A stretch of 64,000 bases of DNA from Streptomyces kaniharaensis (GCF_009569385.1 NZ_WBOF01000003.1:682001-746000); one strand, 5' to 3'. Positions 1-9,375 are shown, counted from the first letter of the stretch. Made by a program: numbers and translations. The notes: generated by a model not told the origin, from the letters alone.

Positions 1-24
1 CTCTTCGACCGGGGCTGCCGTTGA
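1..24 (+). CDS. 3' end of an upstream gene in the transposition operon (partial)
   Basis: Frame 1 is open from the window edge and ends with TGA at 22-24, giving a C-terminus ...LFDRGCR. This stop overlaps the TTG start of the next gene as TTGA, the same overlap found between the next two genes (TTGA at 2150-2153). The repeated arrangement suggests this is the tail of a real gene in the same operon. In Tn7-like elements the gene before the TnsB/TniA integrase is often the TnsA endonuclease, but seven residues cannot identify it. Confidence 0.4.
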   Translation, partial: LFDRGCR

Positions 25-2153
25 CCTACGACGGCGAGCAGTTCACCATCGCGGAGATCGAGGGCCGCCGGGTCCTGCTGCAGCAGTCGTCGGCCCACGG
101 CCGCCCCTCGTGGCGGCAGGTCGACCTCTCGGTACTGCTGGCCGATCCCTCGACTGAGTTCCTGGTGGAGGCTCCGCCTGCAGAGCCGGCGGCCGCAGTG
201 CTGCTGAGTGGTCTCAGCGGCGCTGAGGACGATGCGCTCACTGTCCGGTTCCGGCATGTCCAGGAGGTCCGCTGCGGTTATCAGTTGGGTTCTGCCGAAC
301 TGGCGTTGGAAGGCGAGCCGCGGCCGGACTACGCCCCGGGGGTGCCGTTGATGCACCGGTACCGGGCGAAGGCCGCAGAGCTGGGAGTCGACCCGGCGAC
401 GGTGCGCCGTTGGGTATCCAAGGTCGAGGAAGCCGGCCCGGCGGGGTTGGTGAGCAAGCGTCAGGCCCGAGGCGTCCTGGACCGGGCGGATCCGCGCTGG
501 GTGGAGATGGCGCGATCGGTGATCAAGGGATACGAGAAGTCCAGCCGCCCGGTGCGGGGTCTGGTGCTGATGGAGATCGAGGAGCGTCTGGCCAAGGAGT
601 ACGGTCGCGATGCGGTGCGGATCCCGAAGCAGTCAACCGGCTATGCCCTGCTGCGCGAGCTGGGCCGAGGGACGAACGCGTTCGAGGGAAGCACGAAGGG
701 CAAGCGGTCGATCGCGAACAGCCCGCAGGGGGTCTACGGCAGGCTGCGCGCGACGCGTCCTGGTGAGTACGTCGTGCTGGACACCAACAGCCTGGACGTC
801 TTCGCGATGGAGCCGGTGACCTGCAGGTGGGTGCGGTGCGAGCTCACCATCGCCATGGACCTCTACAGCAAGGTGATCACCGGACTGCGGCTGACACCGG
901 TGTCGACGAAGTCGACGGATGTGGCCGGCGTCCTGTTCGAGACGATCCGCCCCCGCGAAGTGCCGGACGACCGGGGCGAGCCGCTTCCGTACTGCGGCGT
1001 CCCATCCACCGTGGTGTTGGACGCTGAAAAGCTGGTGGACGCCCACGGCCAACCGCTGCTGCCGCCTGTCGCCGCGGAGACGATCATCTACGACCACGGC
1101 AAGGTCTACGTCTCGAACCACATCGCGAGCGTCTGCGCGAAACTCGACATCTCTCTGCAGCCGGCGCGTCCGTATACGCCCACCGACAAGCCGGTGGAGC
1201 GGTGGTTCAAAACGCTCAACCAGGGCCTGCTGGCGGCACTGCCCGGCTACAAGGGCCCGGACGTGCACAGTCGGGGGGAGAAGGTCGAGGAGGAGGCGTA
1301 CTTCTTCCTGGACGAGCTGGAGGCGATCATCCGCGAGTGGATCACGCTGATCTATCACAGGCGGGTCCACCGAGGGCTGACGATCCCGGAGGTCCCGGGT
1401 CTGAAGCTGAGCCCGCTGGAGATGTTCGAACACGGGGTGACCAGGGCGGGACCGTTGCGGATCCCGTCCCGGCCGGGGCTCGCGTTCGAGTTCCTGGAGG
1501 AGGAGTGGTGCCCCATCCACCGCTACGGGGTGGAAGTCAACGGGCTGCGCTACAACGGCCCGGGGCTCAACGACTACCGCAACCAGATCAGCGCGCACCG
1601 CGGCGAGCATGCCGGCAAGTGGCCGGTCGGGGTGGACCGCGCCGACATCAGGAAGATCTACTTCCAGGACCCGAAAGCCCCGCACCTATGGCATCGGCTG
1701 GACTGGGAACACGCCCCGGCCTTGAACGGGCCGGCCAGCCTGGAGGCGTTGAAGTACGCGCGGCGAATCGCGGCCAAGACACACCGGTTCCCGGACACCA
1801 AGCGCGCCCTGATCGAGTTGCTGGAACGCTGGGGCACGGGGCTGACCGCAGACCGCACCGAGCGGCGGATGGCGGTGCGACTTTCGCAGGAACGCCTGCA
1901 TCTGGTCACTGAGGACGCCCCGGCCGACGCCGTCGCCGACCTTCCTTCTGTGCGCCGCCTGGCTGCCCTGAACGCCCCGGTGGAGAGCAGAGACCAGCAA
2001 ACCGCGCCGGAGTTGCACCTGGTCGCGCCGGGCGACGCGGATCTGGGCGGGGACGACGACGAGGACGGGGAGTGCGACGCTGCCCTCCCCGGCGACGGCG
2101 CCGCCCAGATCGATGAGGACGACTACTACGCCGACGTCTGGGACATCCGTTGA
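21..2153 (+). CDS. tniA: TniA/TnsB-like DDE integrase (Mu-type transposase)
   Basis: A 710-residue transposase of the retroviral-integrase (rve) fold that would cut and join transposon ends. An N-terminal helix-turn-helix lies around residues 111-143. The catalytic triad is visible as D254 (VVLDTNSLD), D358 (IIYDHG) and E393 (PVERWFKTLN), with the D-E spacing of 35 residues typical of this superfamily. The C-terminal region resembles the Mu transposase C-terminal domain, and the tail is acidic. The TTG start at 21 is favoured because it overlaps the preceding stop as TTGA; the frame stays open to the window edge, so a more upstream start cannot be excluded. It is the first complete gene of a translationally coupled operon with tniB and tniQ. 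Confidence 0.88.
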   Translation: MTYDGEQFTIAEIEGRRVLLQQSSAHGRPSWRQVDLSVLLADPSTEFLVEAPPAEPAAAVLLSGLSGAEDDALTVRFRHVQEVRCGYQLGSAELALEGEPRPDYAPGVPLMHRYRAKAAELGVDPATVRRWVSKVEEAGPAGLVSKRQARGVLDRADPRWVEMARSVIKGYEKSSRPVRGLVLMEIEERLAKEYGRDAVRIPKQSTGYALLRELGRGTNAFEGSTKGKRSIANSPQGVYGRLRATRPGEYVVLDTNSLDVFAMEPVTCRWVRCELTIAMDLYSKVITGLRLTPVSTKSTDVAGVLFETIRPREVPDDRGEPLPYCGVPSTVVLDAEKLVDAHGQPLLPPVAAETIIYDHGKVYVSNHIASVCAKLDISLQPARPYTPTDKPVERWFKTLNQGLLAALPGYKGPDVHSRGEKVEEEAYFFLDELEAIIREWITLIYHRRVHRGLTIPEVPGLKLSPLEMFEHGVTRAGPLRIPSRPGLAFEFLEEEWCPIHRYGVEVNGLRYNGPGLNDYRNQISAHRGEHAGKWPVGVDRADIRKIYFQDPKAPHLWHRLDWEHAPALNGPASLEALKYARRIAAKTHRFPDTKRALIELLERWGTGLTADRTERRMAVRLSQERLHLVTEDAPADAVADLPSVRRLAALNAPVESRDQQTAPELHLVAPGDADLGGDDDEDGECDAALPGDGAAQIDEDDYYADVWDIR

Positions 2154-3286
2154 GCACGGAGGCTGGCATCGAGCCGTTCGAGGGCGATGACCGCCAGTAC
2201 ACCCCCACCCGGTTGGCGGGCTGGCTGCAGGAGGTCAACGGACCGGACCGCATCCAGCCCGAGCAGCTCACCCGTGCCCAGCTCGCCGACCTGTCACCCC
2301 GGGAGCTGCTGGTGCACAACGACGGCCGGGAGGTATGGCACGCCAACATCGGCCCTATCGAAACACCCCAACTCCTCTCCCTTCACGATGGATTGGCGGA
2401 GATCGTCGAGTCGAACCGGCAGGACGGCGACAAGACCAAGCCGGCGGCCCTGGTGGACGCCTATCCGGGGCTCGGCAAGAGCACGGCGGTTCGGGCCTAC
2501 GGACGTGCTCTGTTCCGCAAACAAGTGGCCCTGCGTGGGGAGACCACACCCAGCGGACACCGCAGAGTCCCCATCATCTACATCGCGCTGAGCGGCAACA
2601 CCCGGATCCGGGGGCTGAACGCGGCAATCTGCCGCTTTTACGGCCTGCCTGTCACCGGAGACGCCGACACACTGGCCGAACGGGCCGTTGACGCCGTGCT
2701 GTCCATGAGGACCTCCGCGATCGTCATCGACGATATCCACTTCCTCGCCGGGGTGAACTCCAACTCGGTCCGCATGGCCAACCAGTTGAAGTACCTGGCG
2801 AACGTCTTCCCCGTCACCCTGATTTACGTCGGCGTCGGCGTCCAACATCGCGGTGTGCTGCGTGAAGGATTCTCCGGCCAGCAGACGGAGCTCGCCCAGT
2901 TCGGGCGCCGCACCACCCCACTGACCCTGGCGCCCTTCCAGATCGAACACGATCAGGGGCGAACTGAGTGGCAGACCCTGCTCAAGACGATCGAGCAGAA
3001 GCTCGTCCTGACCGATAAGTACCCGGGGATGCTCGCCCGGGACCTGTCGGACTACCTCTACGCCCGCTCCACCGGACACTTTGCCTCACTCATGGCACTC
3101 ATCAACCGCGGTTGCCTGCGCGCGATCCGATCCGGTCGCGAGCGCCTCGACATAGACCTGATGAACCAGGTCAAGAACGACGCCGCTGCCGAGGAGGCCC
3201 GCAAGGAACTCCAGGCAGCAATCGAAGCCGGTCTTCTGACCACACACCCGGCGCCGAAGCCGCAGCGTCGAAGGAAGTCGGCATGA
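2150..3286 (+). CDS. tniB: TniB/TnsC-like AAA+ transposition ATPase
   Basis: A 378-residue ATPase with a Walker A motif AYPGLGKS at residues 104-111 and a Walker B motif IVIDD at 191-195. By family analogy it acts as the AAA+ regulator that links target selection (TniQ) to the integrase (TniA). The TTG start at 2150 overlaps the tniA stop as TTGA, and its own stop overlaps the start of tniQ as ATGA, so the three proteins are probably made at matched levels. The length suits the TniB/TnsC family. Target specificity cannot be judged from this gene alone. Confidence 0.87.
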   Translation: MSTEAGIEPFEGDDRQYTPTRLAGWLQEVNGPDRIQPEQLTRAQLADLSPRELLVHNDGREVWHANIGPIETPQLLSLHDGLAEIVESNRQDGDKTKPAALVDAYPGLGKSTAVRAYGRALFRKQVALRGETTPSGHRRVPIIYIALSGNTRIRGLNAAICRFYGLPVTGDADTLAERAVDAVLSMRTSAIVIDDIHFLAGVNSNSVRMANQLKYLANVFPVTLIYVGVGVQHRGVLREGFSGQQTELAQFGRRTTPLTLAPFQIEHDQGRTEWQTLLKTIEQKLVLTDKYPGMLARDLSDYLYARSTGHFASLMALINRGCLRAIRSGRERLDIDLMNQVKNDAAAEEARKELQAAIEAGLLTTHPAPKPQRRRKSA

Positions 3287-5892
3287 AGGAGTGGACCGAC
3301 CAGCGGATCCCGATCTGGGTGCCTCCTCTGCCCGGAGAAGCACTGGACAGTTGGCTGGAGGCATACGCACGGCGGCTGAGGGTGACCACCCACGTCTTCA
3401 TGGCCTTCGTTGGGCTCCGGGGGTCCCGCCCCTCACGCATGACCGAACGCCTGAGCGGAAGTGAACGCGAGATCCTGAGCCAGGTGACCGGGCTGAGCCC
3501 ACAGGAGCTCGCCGCGATGACGTTGGAACCCTATGAAGGGCTGACGGTCACCTTCAAGTCAGGCCAGGACGGCATGAATCGTCCTCCGACCTGGCGGTAC
3601 TACGGCACCCACAGCCGGTTCTGCCCGGCCTGCCTGGACGACACCCGCGGCCGGTGGCTGCTGGCCTGGCGCCAGCCTTGGTCGTTCGCCTGCCTGCGGC
3701 ACCGCCGTCTCTTGCTGGAGCGATGCCCCGCCTGCGAGCAGTTCGTCCGCGCGCAGGGAACCCGCGTCGGCGGCCCCTCGAAACCGGCGCACTGCACCCG
3801 AGGCCGGCACCGCACCGAAGGATGCCGCCGAGTCCTCGTCGCCTGCGGATTCTCGCTCGCCCAGTCACCTGCCCAAATTCTGCCGGCATCCGGCCTGGTC
3901 CTTCAGGCTCAGCAGCACGTCGATGCTCTGCTCCAGGACCGCTTCTCCCAACCGGGTTCGGCGCGAACGCAGTTGCACGACATGTACTCCCTGGGCTGGC
4001 GATCCCTTGCCGGTCTTGCTACCGACCTCGGCTCAGCACCGCGGGTCGTCCACCAGGTGCTGGAGGAGACCGGTGGCGCAATGCCGATCCAGACTCACGC
4101 CCAGGACGCCACCGACGTCCGCAGCATCGCCATCGGGACGGCGCTGGCCCGCCTGGCCGACCCACGTCCCACACCGGCCGACCCGAAGCTGTTCGAATGG
4201 ATCCTCAAGACCAGCGACCAGTTGAGCACCGCTCAGGACGGCTCCAGTCCGAGCTCTCGCGCCACCGCCTGGAGACGAGCCAGCCCGCACCTCTCCGGAT
4301 ACGCCCTGGCTCGCCTCGATGCCGACCTGACCCTCATCGCACGAGTGCGTTACGGCACTGCCGCACCCCGTCCCTACTGGAGAAGCCTCACCCAAGACCA
4401 GATCCGTCGGCGGGCTGCCTCGCTGCCCGACAAGCTCTGGCCGTCCTGGACCATGCGCCTCCTTACACCCGCCCTGGCCAATGGCCGGTCAGCTGACAGG
4501 TTCCGACGAGCCGCCAGCACCCTGCTCATGCTTCCCGGCACCCGCCTGGACTATGGCCCCGCCACCGCGCTCCTGGACCACAAGCCCAACGCCAAGGCGC
4601 GCAGGATGCTGGACTCCTACCCCCAGGACGTGCTGGCTTCCGTGATCGCTCAACTGGCTTGGGCGATTGACGAACAGGGGGCTCCCATCGACTACGCCCG
4701 CCGCCGCAGGCTCTTCCGAGAGGACACCATCCGACTCGACCTCCCAGCCCTCAACACCATCTCCACCAAGCTCGGTTGGGACTCCGAGCCCGCCCGAACG
4801 AGGCTCATCCGATGGCATCTTCTTGACCTCCTCCTCGGCTCTTCTCCGGAATCCGTCCAGGACAAGATCACGACTCATCACCGATTCCGGCTACACATGC
4901 CTCGACCGTTGAAAGACTTCCTCCATGACCAAGCCGAGGCCAATCTGGAGCGATTCGGGATCGACGAGCCGGTCCGCTGGGAACCCCCGGACGACTGGGC
5001 CACCGTCGACACCTGGCCGGGATTCGACAGCGACAACATCGATCACGGTCTTGCGTCCCACCTTGCGGCAGCGGGCTTCTCTGAAGCCCTCCTGGTCCGA
5101 GAGCTCGGTCTCACCACGACCCACTTCAGGCTCTACTGCGAAAGCCTCGGCATCACCATCACGCCCTCACCCAAGCCGGCCCGCCGACCCACCGGCCGCA
5201 CCAGAGGCAAGGGCGTCCCGAGAGTCGGCCCGCTCGCTCCCGACCAGCTACACGATCGCTACATCAAGCAGAAGATGACGACAGCTCAGATAGGCCGACT
5301 CGCGGGCTGCAGTGGCAGCACGGTCAGCCAAGCCCTCCGAGAAGCAGGAATTTCGACCCCGCAGCGTCGTCCCAACGGTGTCTTCGAACGCACTATCGAC
5401 CGTGACTGGCTCGAAACCGAGTACCGCATCAAGGGCCGAAGCGCCCCAGACATCGCACGCGAGCTCGGTCTCCACAAGAACCCAGTCATCAAGCTGATCA
5501 AGAAGTACGAAATCCCCCGGAACACCCCGGGGCTGCACTCCAACCCTTTCGCACCGCTCGACATCCAGCTCTCGCCGACCATGGCAGCCGTCAACCGCAC
5601 CCCGAACTGCGTTCAACGACTCCGCCATCTGATCCAACTCCCCGGACAGCCACACGTTGCGGCGGCAGCCAAAGCACTGGGGCTGCGCGACAGCGTCCTG
5701 CGCTACCAGATCAACGCCATCGAGAAGACGACAGGATTCCCCGTGATCACATGGAGAACCAGCCCGCTCGCGGCCACCGCTCCCGGCCGTGAGCTCCTCG
5801 CAGAAGCCGAGCTCCTGCTACTTCTGCTCGACCGCCACTCATCACAGACAGTTACTGGCGAACCGCAGCCAGGGAGGCGTAGTGCGCACTGA
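3283..5892 (+). CDS. tniQ: Large TniQ/TnsD-like target-selection protein
   Basis: The N-terminus has the TniQ signature (PPLPGEALDSWLEAYARR, residues 14-31), followed by a zinc-ribbon-like set CPAC (114-117), C137, H140 and CPAC (148-151). The protein is 869 residues, long for TniQ and closer to TnsD-type target selectors. The C-terminal third carries at least two helix-turn-helix segments (about 656-690 and 712-745), as expected of a protein that recognises a specific DNA site. ATG at 3283 overlaps the tniB stop as ATGA and is preferred over an earlier in-frame start inside tniB. TnsD-like proteins normally direct insertion to a chromosomal attachment site; which site is unknown here. Confidence 0.82.
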   Translation: MKEWTDQRIPIWVPPLPGEALDSWLEAYARRLRVTTHVFMAFVGLRGSRPSRMTERLSGSEREILSQVTGLSPQELAAMTLEPYEGLTVTFKSGQDGMNRPPTWRYYGTHSRFCPACLDDTRGRWLLAWRQPWSFACLRHRRLLLERCPACEQFVRAQGTRVGGPSKPAHCTRGRHRTEGCRRVLVACGFSLAQSPAQILPASGLVLQAQQHVDALLQDRFSQPGSARTQLHDMYSLGWRSLAGLATDLGSAPRVVHQVLEETGGAMPIQTHAQDATDVRSIAIGTALARLADPRPTPADPKLFEWILKTSDQLSTAQDGSSPSSRATAWRRASPHLSGYALARLDADLTLIARVRYGTAAPRPYWRSLTQDQIRRRAASLPDKLWPSWTMRLLTPALANGRSADRFRRAASTLLMLPGTRLDYGPATALLDHKPNAKARRMLDSYPQDVLASVIAQLAWAIDEQGAPIDYARRRRLFREDTIRLDLPALNTISTKLGWDSEPARTRLIRWHLLDLLLGSSPESVQDKITTHHRFRLHMPRPLKDFLHDQAEANLERFGIDEPVRWEPPDDWATVDTWPGFDSDNIDHGLASHLAAAGFSEALLVRELGLTTTHFRLYCESLGITITPSPKPARRPTGRTRGKGVPRVGPLAPDQLHDRYIKQKMTTAQIGRLAGCSGSTVSQALREAGISTPQRRPNGVFERTIDRDWLETEYRIKGRSAPDIARELGLHKNPVIKLIKKYEIPRNTPGLHSNPFAPLDIQLSPTMAAVNRTPNCVQRLRHLIQLPGQPHVAAAAKALGLRDSVLRYQINAIEKTTGFPVITWRTSPLAATAPGRELLAEAELLLLLLDRHSSQTVTGEPQPGRRSAH

Positions 5893-5914
5893 CAGCGGAC
5901 ACAGCCAGTGCGCA
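5883..5914. repeat. 9-bp inverted repeat across the tniQ stop
   Basis: TGCGCACTG (5883-5891) and its exact complement CAGTGCGCA (5906-5914) flank 14 bp and span the tniQ stop codon. A further TGCGCA occurs near 5950. It could be a weak terminator hairpin or part of the transposon right end, where integrase-binding repeats are expected. No matching left end is inside the window. Confidence 0.35.
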
Positions 5915-6149
5915 TCAGCCTCGACTCTCGACGTTCCCGCAGGATGCGATGCGCATGCAGTCGCGGACCCTATAGCCGGGCGGTCCTCGTGACGTCGGTT
6001 CAGACTAGGCCCTGCTGTTCGGAAAAACGCGCCCGCGCCGGCGAAGAACCGGTCCAACAGCCGGCAGTCGGTGGTGACGTCCAGCACCGTGAACGGGTCG
6101 GGGAAGGCGTAGCCGGGGACGATGCCGTCCAGGATGCCCCGTACTGCTG

Positions 6150-6600
6150 GATGCCACCGCGCGATCGGGTTGGATCACCACCCCGGCGGGTGTCGCAGCG
6201 GTCACCGCGTCGGGAATCGCGCGGTGGGCTTCGTTGCCAGGAGCGAGGGTGACATCAGGTGCGACCGCGTTCACCCGCACGCCGTGGAGCCCGTACTCGG
6301 CGGCCCAGCCGCGTGTGAGCTGCTCGTCGGCCGGCTTGGTCGCGGTGCACACGGCCGCGAAGGATCCGCTGGCCCGGGCCGTCCATGAGCCGATGTTGAC
6401 GATCACTCCGCTGCCGCGCTCGGCCATAGTCGGAGCGATGGCCCCGACCAGGACGTTGGGCGCGCTTGTTGACCGCGAGCATGGCGCCGAGGTGACCGTC
6501 GGTCAGGTCCGCGATGGCGATCGCCCCGGTACAGGCCGGCGTTGTTGGCCAGCATGTCGATACGCCCGTCGAGTACGGCGGTGACCTCCTTCGATAGGCA
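6150..6600 (-). pseudogene. Short-chain dehydrogenase/reductase remnant, multiply frameshifted
   Basis: The minus strand carries consecutive SDR signatures in different frames. About 6588-6520 gives DGRIDMLANNAGLYRG (the NNAG motif). About 6527-6462 gives IADLTDGHLGAMLAVNK. About 6450-6165 gives VGAIAPTMAERGSGVIVNIGSW and then GLHGVRVNAVAPDVT. At least two frameshifts separate them, the Ser-Tyr-Lys catalytic part is altered (no clear YxxxK), and no N-terminal Rossmann glycine motif is intact. This is a decayed oxidoreductase lying beside the transposition genes. Confidence 0.7.
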
Positions 6601-6655
6601 GACCCATCTTCGGGGTGTCCACCCGTCGCGGCGGAGCAAGCGCGATGCCGACGCG

Positions 6656-7027
6656 TCAGCTGGGCGCCTGCGGCCACAGGGTGCGGGTCGGCCAGGCGAT
6701 TTCGTGCAGCAGGGCGATTGCGTCCGGCAGGTCTCGTGCCGGGGTGCGGCAGCTGCGGCGTGCGGTGCGAACCTGCCAGGTGCCGGCGCCGTCCGGGTGG
6801 GCAGTGCCGAGGGGAACGGGTCGGGTGATGTCGGTGACGTCGGTGATGGTCAGCGTTCCATCGGCCCCGGTGGCCCGGTAGCGGCGGCCCATGCATTTGA
6901 TGACGATGGGGCGCGGCGTCGCCTCGGTGGAGTAGCTTGCCGAGCCGGTTGATGGTGCGCCGGTGGGTTCCTGGGCTGGGGGGAGGTGCTTCAGCATCCG
7001 AGGGACCGTCACTTTCGGGTTGTGCAT
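6656..7027 (-). CDS. Hypothetical protein
   Basis: A 123-residue minus-strand ORF starting at ATG 7027 (MHNPKVTVPRML). I recognise no family. The central part (VIKCMGRRYRATGADGTLTITDVTDI) looks like a small beta-rich domain, and the C-terminus (LLHEIAWPTRTLW) is plausibly helical. It is divergent from the glutaminase gene that starts at 7156. No strong ribosome binding site is visible, so the start is uncertain. Its composition is protein-like rather than the arginine/proline-rich pattern of shadow frames. Confidence 0.5.
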   Translation of the reverse strand: MHNPKVTVPRMLKHLPPAQEPTGAPSTGSASYSTEATPRPIVIKCMGRRYRATGADGTLTITDVTDITRPVPLGTAHPDGAGTWQVRTARRSCRTPARDLPDAIALLHEIAWPTRTLWPQAPS

Positions 7028-7155
7028 CGTGCCTGAACGTCACCATAGCGCGGTCGGCAGTGCCTCGCGCCCCGTTCAGGCGCTCTTCCCCGATCCAGCG
7101 GCCCGGCGCATGCTGGTCCCCGGCAGGACAACGGCGTCCCGCCCATGGGGGTGAC

Positions 7156-8070
7156 ATGGACGATCGAGACCTGTTCGAGCGCATCACCCGCGCCGTCCAG
7201 CCGGCGCTGGCGCAGGGGCGGGTCGCCCGCTACATCCCGGCGCTGGCCGCGGTAGACCCGCACCGGTTCGGCCTGGCGATCGCGGACACCGACTCGCGGA
7301 CACCGCGCGGGACCGGGGACTGGCAGGTGCCGTTCTCCATCCAGTCGCTGTCCAAAGTGTTCACCCTCGCCCTGGTACTGGCTGCCGACGGCGAGGCGCT
7401 GTGGAGCCGGGTGGGCAAAGAGCCCTCGGGCGCGGCGTTCAACTCCCTGGCACAGCTCGAGCGTGAGCAGGGGATCCCGCGAAACCCGTTCGTCAACGCC
7501 GGAGCACTGGTGGTCACCGACCGGCTGCTGACCCTGACCGGGGACGCCCGCGGCACCCTGCGCGACTTCCTGCGCGCGGAGAGCGGCAACCCCCGCATCG
7601 ACTTCGACGCCGAGGTCGCCTGGAGCGAGAGCCGCCACGGACACCGCAACGCCGCCCTGGCCCACCTGCTCGCCGACCACGGCCGGCTCGACAACCCCGT
7701 CCCCGACGTTCTCGACCACTACTTCTGGCAGTGCTCCCTCGCCATGAACTGCCGCGACCTGGCCCTGGCCGCCGGCTTTCTGGCCCGGCACGGCGTGCGC
7801 GCGGACAGCACCCGCCTGCTCACCCGCAGCGAGGCCAAGCGCGTCAACGCCGTCATGCTGATCGGCGGCACCTACGACGCCGCCGGCGAGTTCGCCCACC
7901 GCGTGGGCCTGCCCGCCAAGAGCGGCGTAGGCGGCGGCATCATCGCCGTCATCCCCGGCCGCTGCACCCTGTGCACCTGGGGCCCCGCACTGGACGACCA
8001 CGGCAACTCCATCGCCGGCATCACCGCCCTCGACACCCTGACCACCGTCACCGGTTGGTCCATCTTCTGA
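7156..8070 (+). CDS. glsA: Glutaminase
   Basis: A 304-residue cytosolic glutaminase (serine-dependent beta-lactamase-related fold) that hydrolyses L-glutamine to glutamate and ammonia. The catalytic S-x-x-K pair is seen as S64 and K67 in SIQSLSKVF, and the family segment NPFVNAGALVV and the glycine-rich C-terminal KSGVGGGIIAV are present. Length matches the family (about 300-310). ATG 7156 follows the purine-rich GGGGGTGA; the frame stays open upstream but without family similarity. It is monocistronic here. It could supply ammonia for acid tolerance or glutamate for osmotic balance, but that role is inferred. Confidence 0.93.
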   Translation: MDDRDLFERITRAVQPALAQGRVARYIPALAAVDPHRFGLAIADTDSRTPRGTGDWQVPFSIQSLSKVFTLALVLAADGEALWSRVGKEPSGAAFNSLAQLEREQGIPRNPFVNAGALVVTDRLLTLTGDARGTLRDFLRAESGNPRIDFDAEVAWSESRHGHRNAALAHLLADHGRLDNPVPDVLDHYFWQCSLAMNCRDLALAAGFLARHGVRADSTRLLTRSEAKRVNAVMLIGGTYDAAGEFAHRVGLPAKSGVGGGIIAVIPGRCTLCTWGPALDDHGNSIAGITALDTLTTVTGWSIF

Positions 8071-8694
8071 GGAGATATACCCCGCTGGCCGGCGAAACGA
8101 GTCCGGGCACAGCACTCGAGAGGTGCATCCCCGAGGGCTGGGTCAAAACGAGACACAGGCCCCCAGGGATGACGGCGGGTCGGGTCCCGCTGCTTGGCGG
8201 AGGGCGGTGCGGCCGAGACACGCGGTGGGGCAAGGCGGGGCTGGCCGAGGGCGGGCCCGGAAGGAGGGTGGCCAACCGGATCCGTTTCGGCGTAGAGGCG
8301 GCGTCCCGCCACCGTCAAGGCCGTCGGCAAGGCCAGGACCGGCATCCGCCTCTCGCCGGGCTGGACGTTCTGGGGAGTCGATAAGCCGTTGACACGACCC
8401 GTCGGGCTCGGCCCTTCCGGTCCAACCTCTTGGCTGTGTCGGTGTTCTGCCCCTTCAGTCCTGCTCGGCTCCGGCAGGGCGAGGCGGGGCGGGGCGGCTG
8501 GCGTTCGGCGCAGCGCACCCGCTCGCGGCCGGCGTCCCCGCCCTGTCGGGACCACTGGCCCACCGGTGGGTTCCGTCGGTCCCTGGGCCCGGACGAGGAC
8601 CGGGGGCACAGTGGTGGGGCAGCCGAGCGGCGATCGTTTCCCGCCGGGCACCCGCGGGCTCCGCCCACCGAACCGTTGACGAAGGAGTACAGGC
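8071..8694. other. Intergenic region with no supported gene
   Basis: The 624 bp between glutaminase and the Rv1733c-like gene hold only arginine/proline-rich frames of the kind expected on GC-rich non-coding DNA. The one signal noted is an imperfect DosR-box-like palindrome at 8548-8561. A good ribosome binding site (GAAGGAG) precedes the ATG at 8695. Confidence 0.6.
8548..8561. promoter_or_regulatory. DosR-box-like palindrome (imperfect)
   Basis: GGGACCACTGGCCC keeps the GGG...CCC ends and the inner C/G pair of the window consensus GGGCCGNNCGGCCC, and has the A at position 4 seen in the mycobacterial DosR box. It lies 133 bp before the Rv1733c-like gene at 8695, farther than most boxes in this window. 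Confidence 0.4.
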
Positions 8695-9375
8695 ATGACC
8701 GCCGTTTCCGGGCCCGCCGGTCGGGTCCAGTCCTTCCGCCGCCACCTGCGGCAGGCGCTCGGGAAGGATCACAACCCGTTGATCCGCCCGGTCGACCGCT
8801 CACGCAGCCGCGCCGCGCTGTTGACCGTGCTCGGCATCGGGCTGGCCGTACTCGGGAGCGCCGGCGCCGCGGCAGCCGACTTCTCCACCGTCCGGCACCG
8901 GGTCTCCGTGAGGGCCGCCCACCTGCACCGGGTCCAGGCGGTCGTGCTCACCCCGGCCCAGCGGCGGACCGACAGCGACACCGGCAAGAAGCGGTACGAG
9001 GCCGGTGCCGTCTGGGCCGGGCCCGGCGGCCCGAACAACACGGGCACCGTCACGGTTCCGCGTGGCACCACCCCTGGTACGACCGTCGGCATCCTGGTCG
9101 ACGACACCAGCCGATTCGCGCCGCCCCCACCCAAAACCGCCGAGATCGTCGCCGACGCGGCCTGCCTGGGGCTGTTCACCCTCGGCAGCCTCGTCGCTGT
9201 CCTCGGCGCCGGGCTCGGCATCCGCCTGAATGCCCTGGACCGCCGGGCCGACCAGGCCTGGCAGCACTCCTGGACGCTGTTGGAGCCGTTCTGGAGCGGT
9301 CGCGCCCACCGCGACAACCGAACGGGGCGCCCGCACGACGCCCCGACGAACCATCCCAACGACCCTCGTCAATAG
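8695..9375 (+). CDS. Rv1733c-family membrane protein
   Basis: A 226-residue protein with two transmembrane helices (about 40-60 and 160-182) around an extracytoplasmic domain. It shares the layout and conserved pieces (N-terminal RNPLxRPxDRxxSR-like segment; C-terminal LDRRADQAWQHSWTLLEPFWSGR) with the paralogue at 20267-20878. In M. tuberculosis Rv1733c is a DosR-regulon membrane protein of unknown function; assignment to this family is from recalled similarity. It sits directly upstream of the DevR-like gene, and its stop codon touches the box at 9375-9388. The tail after about residue 205 is polar and low in complexity. Confidence 0.82.
   Translation: MTAVSGPAGRVQSFRRHLRQALGKDHNPLIRPVDRSRSRAALLTVLGIGLAVLGSAGAAAADFSTVRHRVSVRAAHLHRVQAVVLTPAQRRTDSDTGKKRYEAGAVWAGPGGPNNTGTVTVPRGTTPGTTVGILVDDTSRFAPPPPKTAEIVADAACLGLFTLGSLVAVLGAGLGIRLNALDRRADQAWQHSWTLLEPFWSGRAHRDNRTGRPHDAPTNHPNDPRQ

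Noticed and set aside
5953..5975. A 17-bp match (CATGCAGTCGCGGACCC) between the region after tniQ and the CBS gene near 14786
   Set aside because: It is short and GC-rich and not supported by longer similarity on either side. Probably chance or a tiny shared codon pattern.
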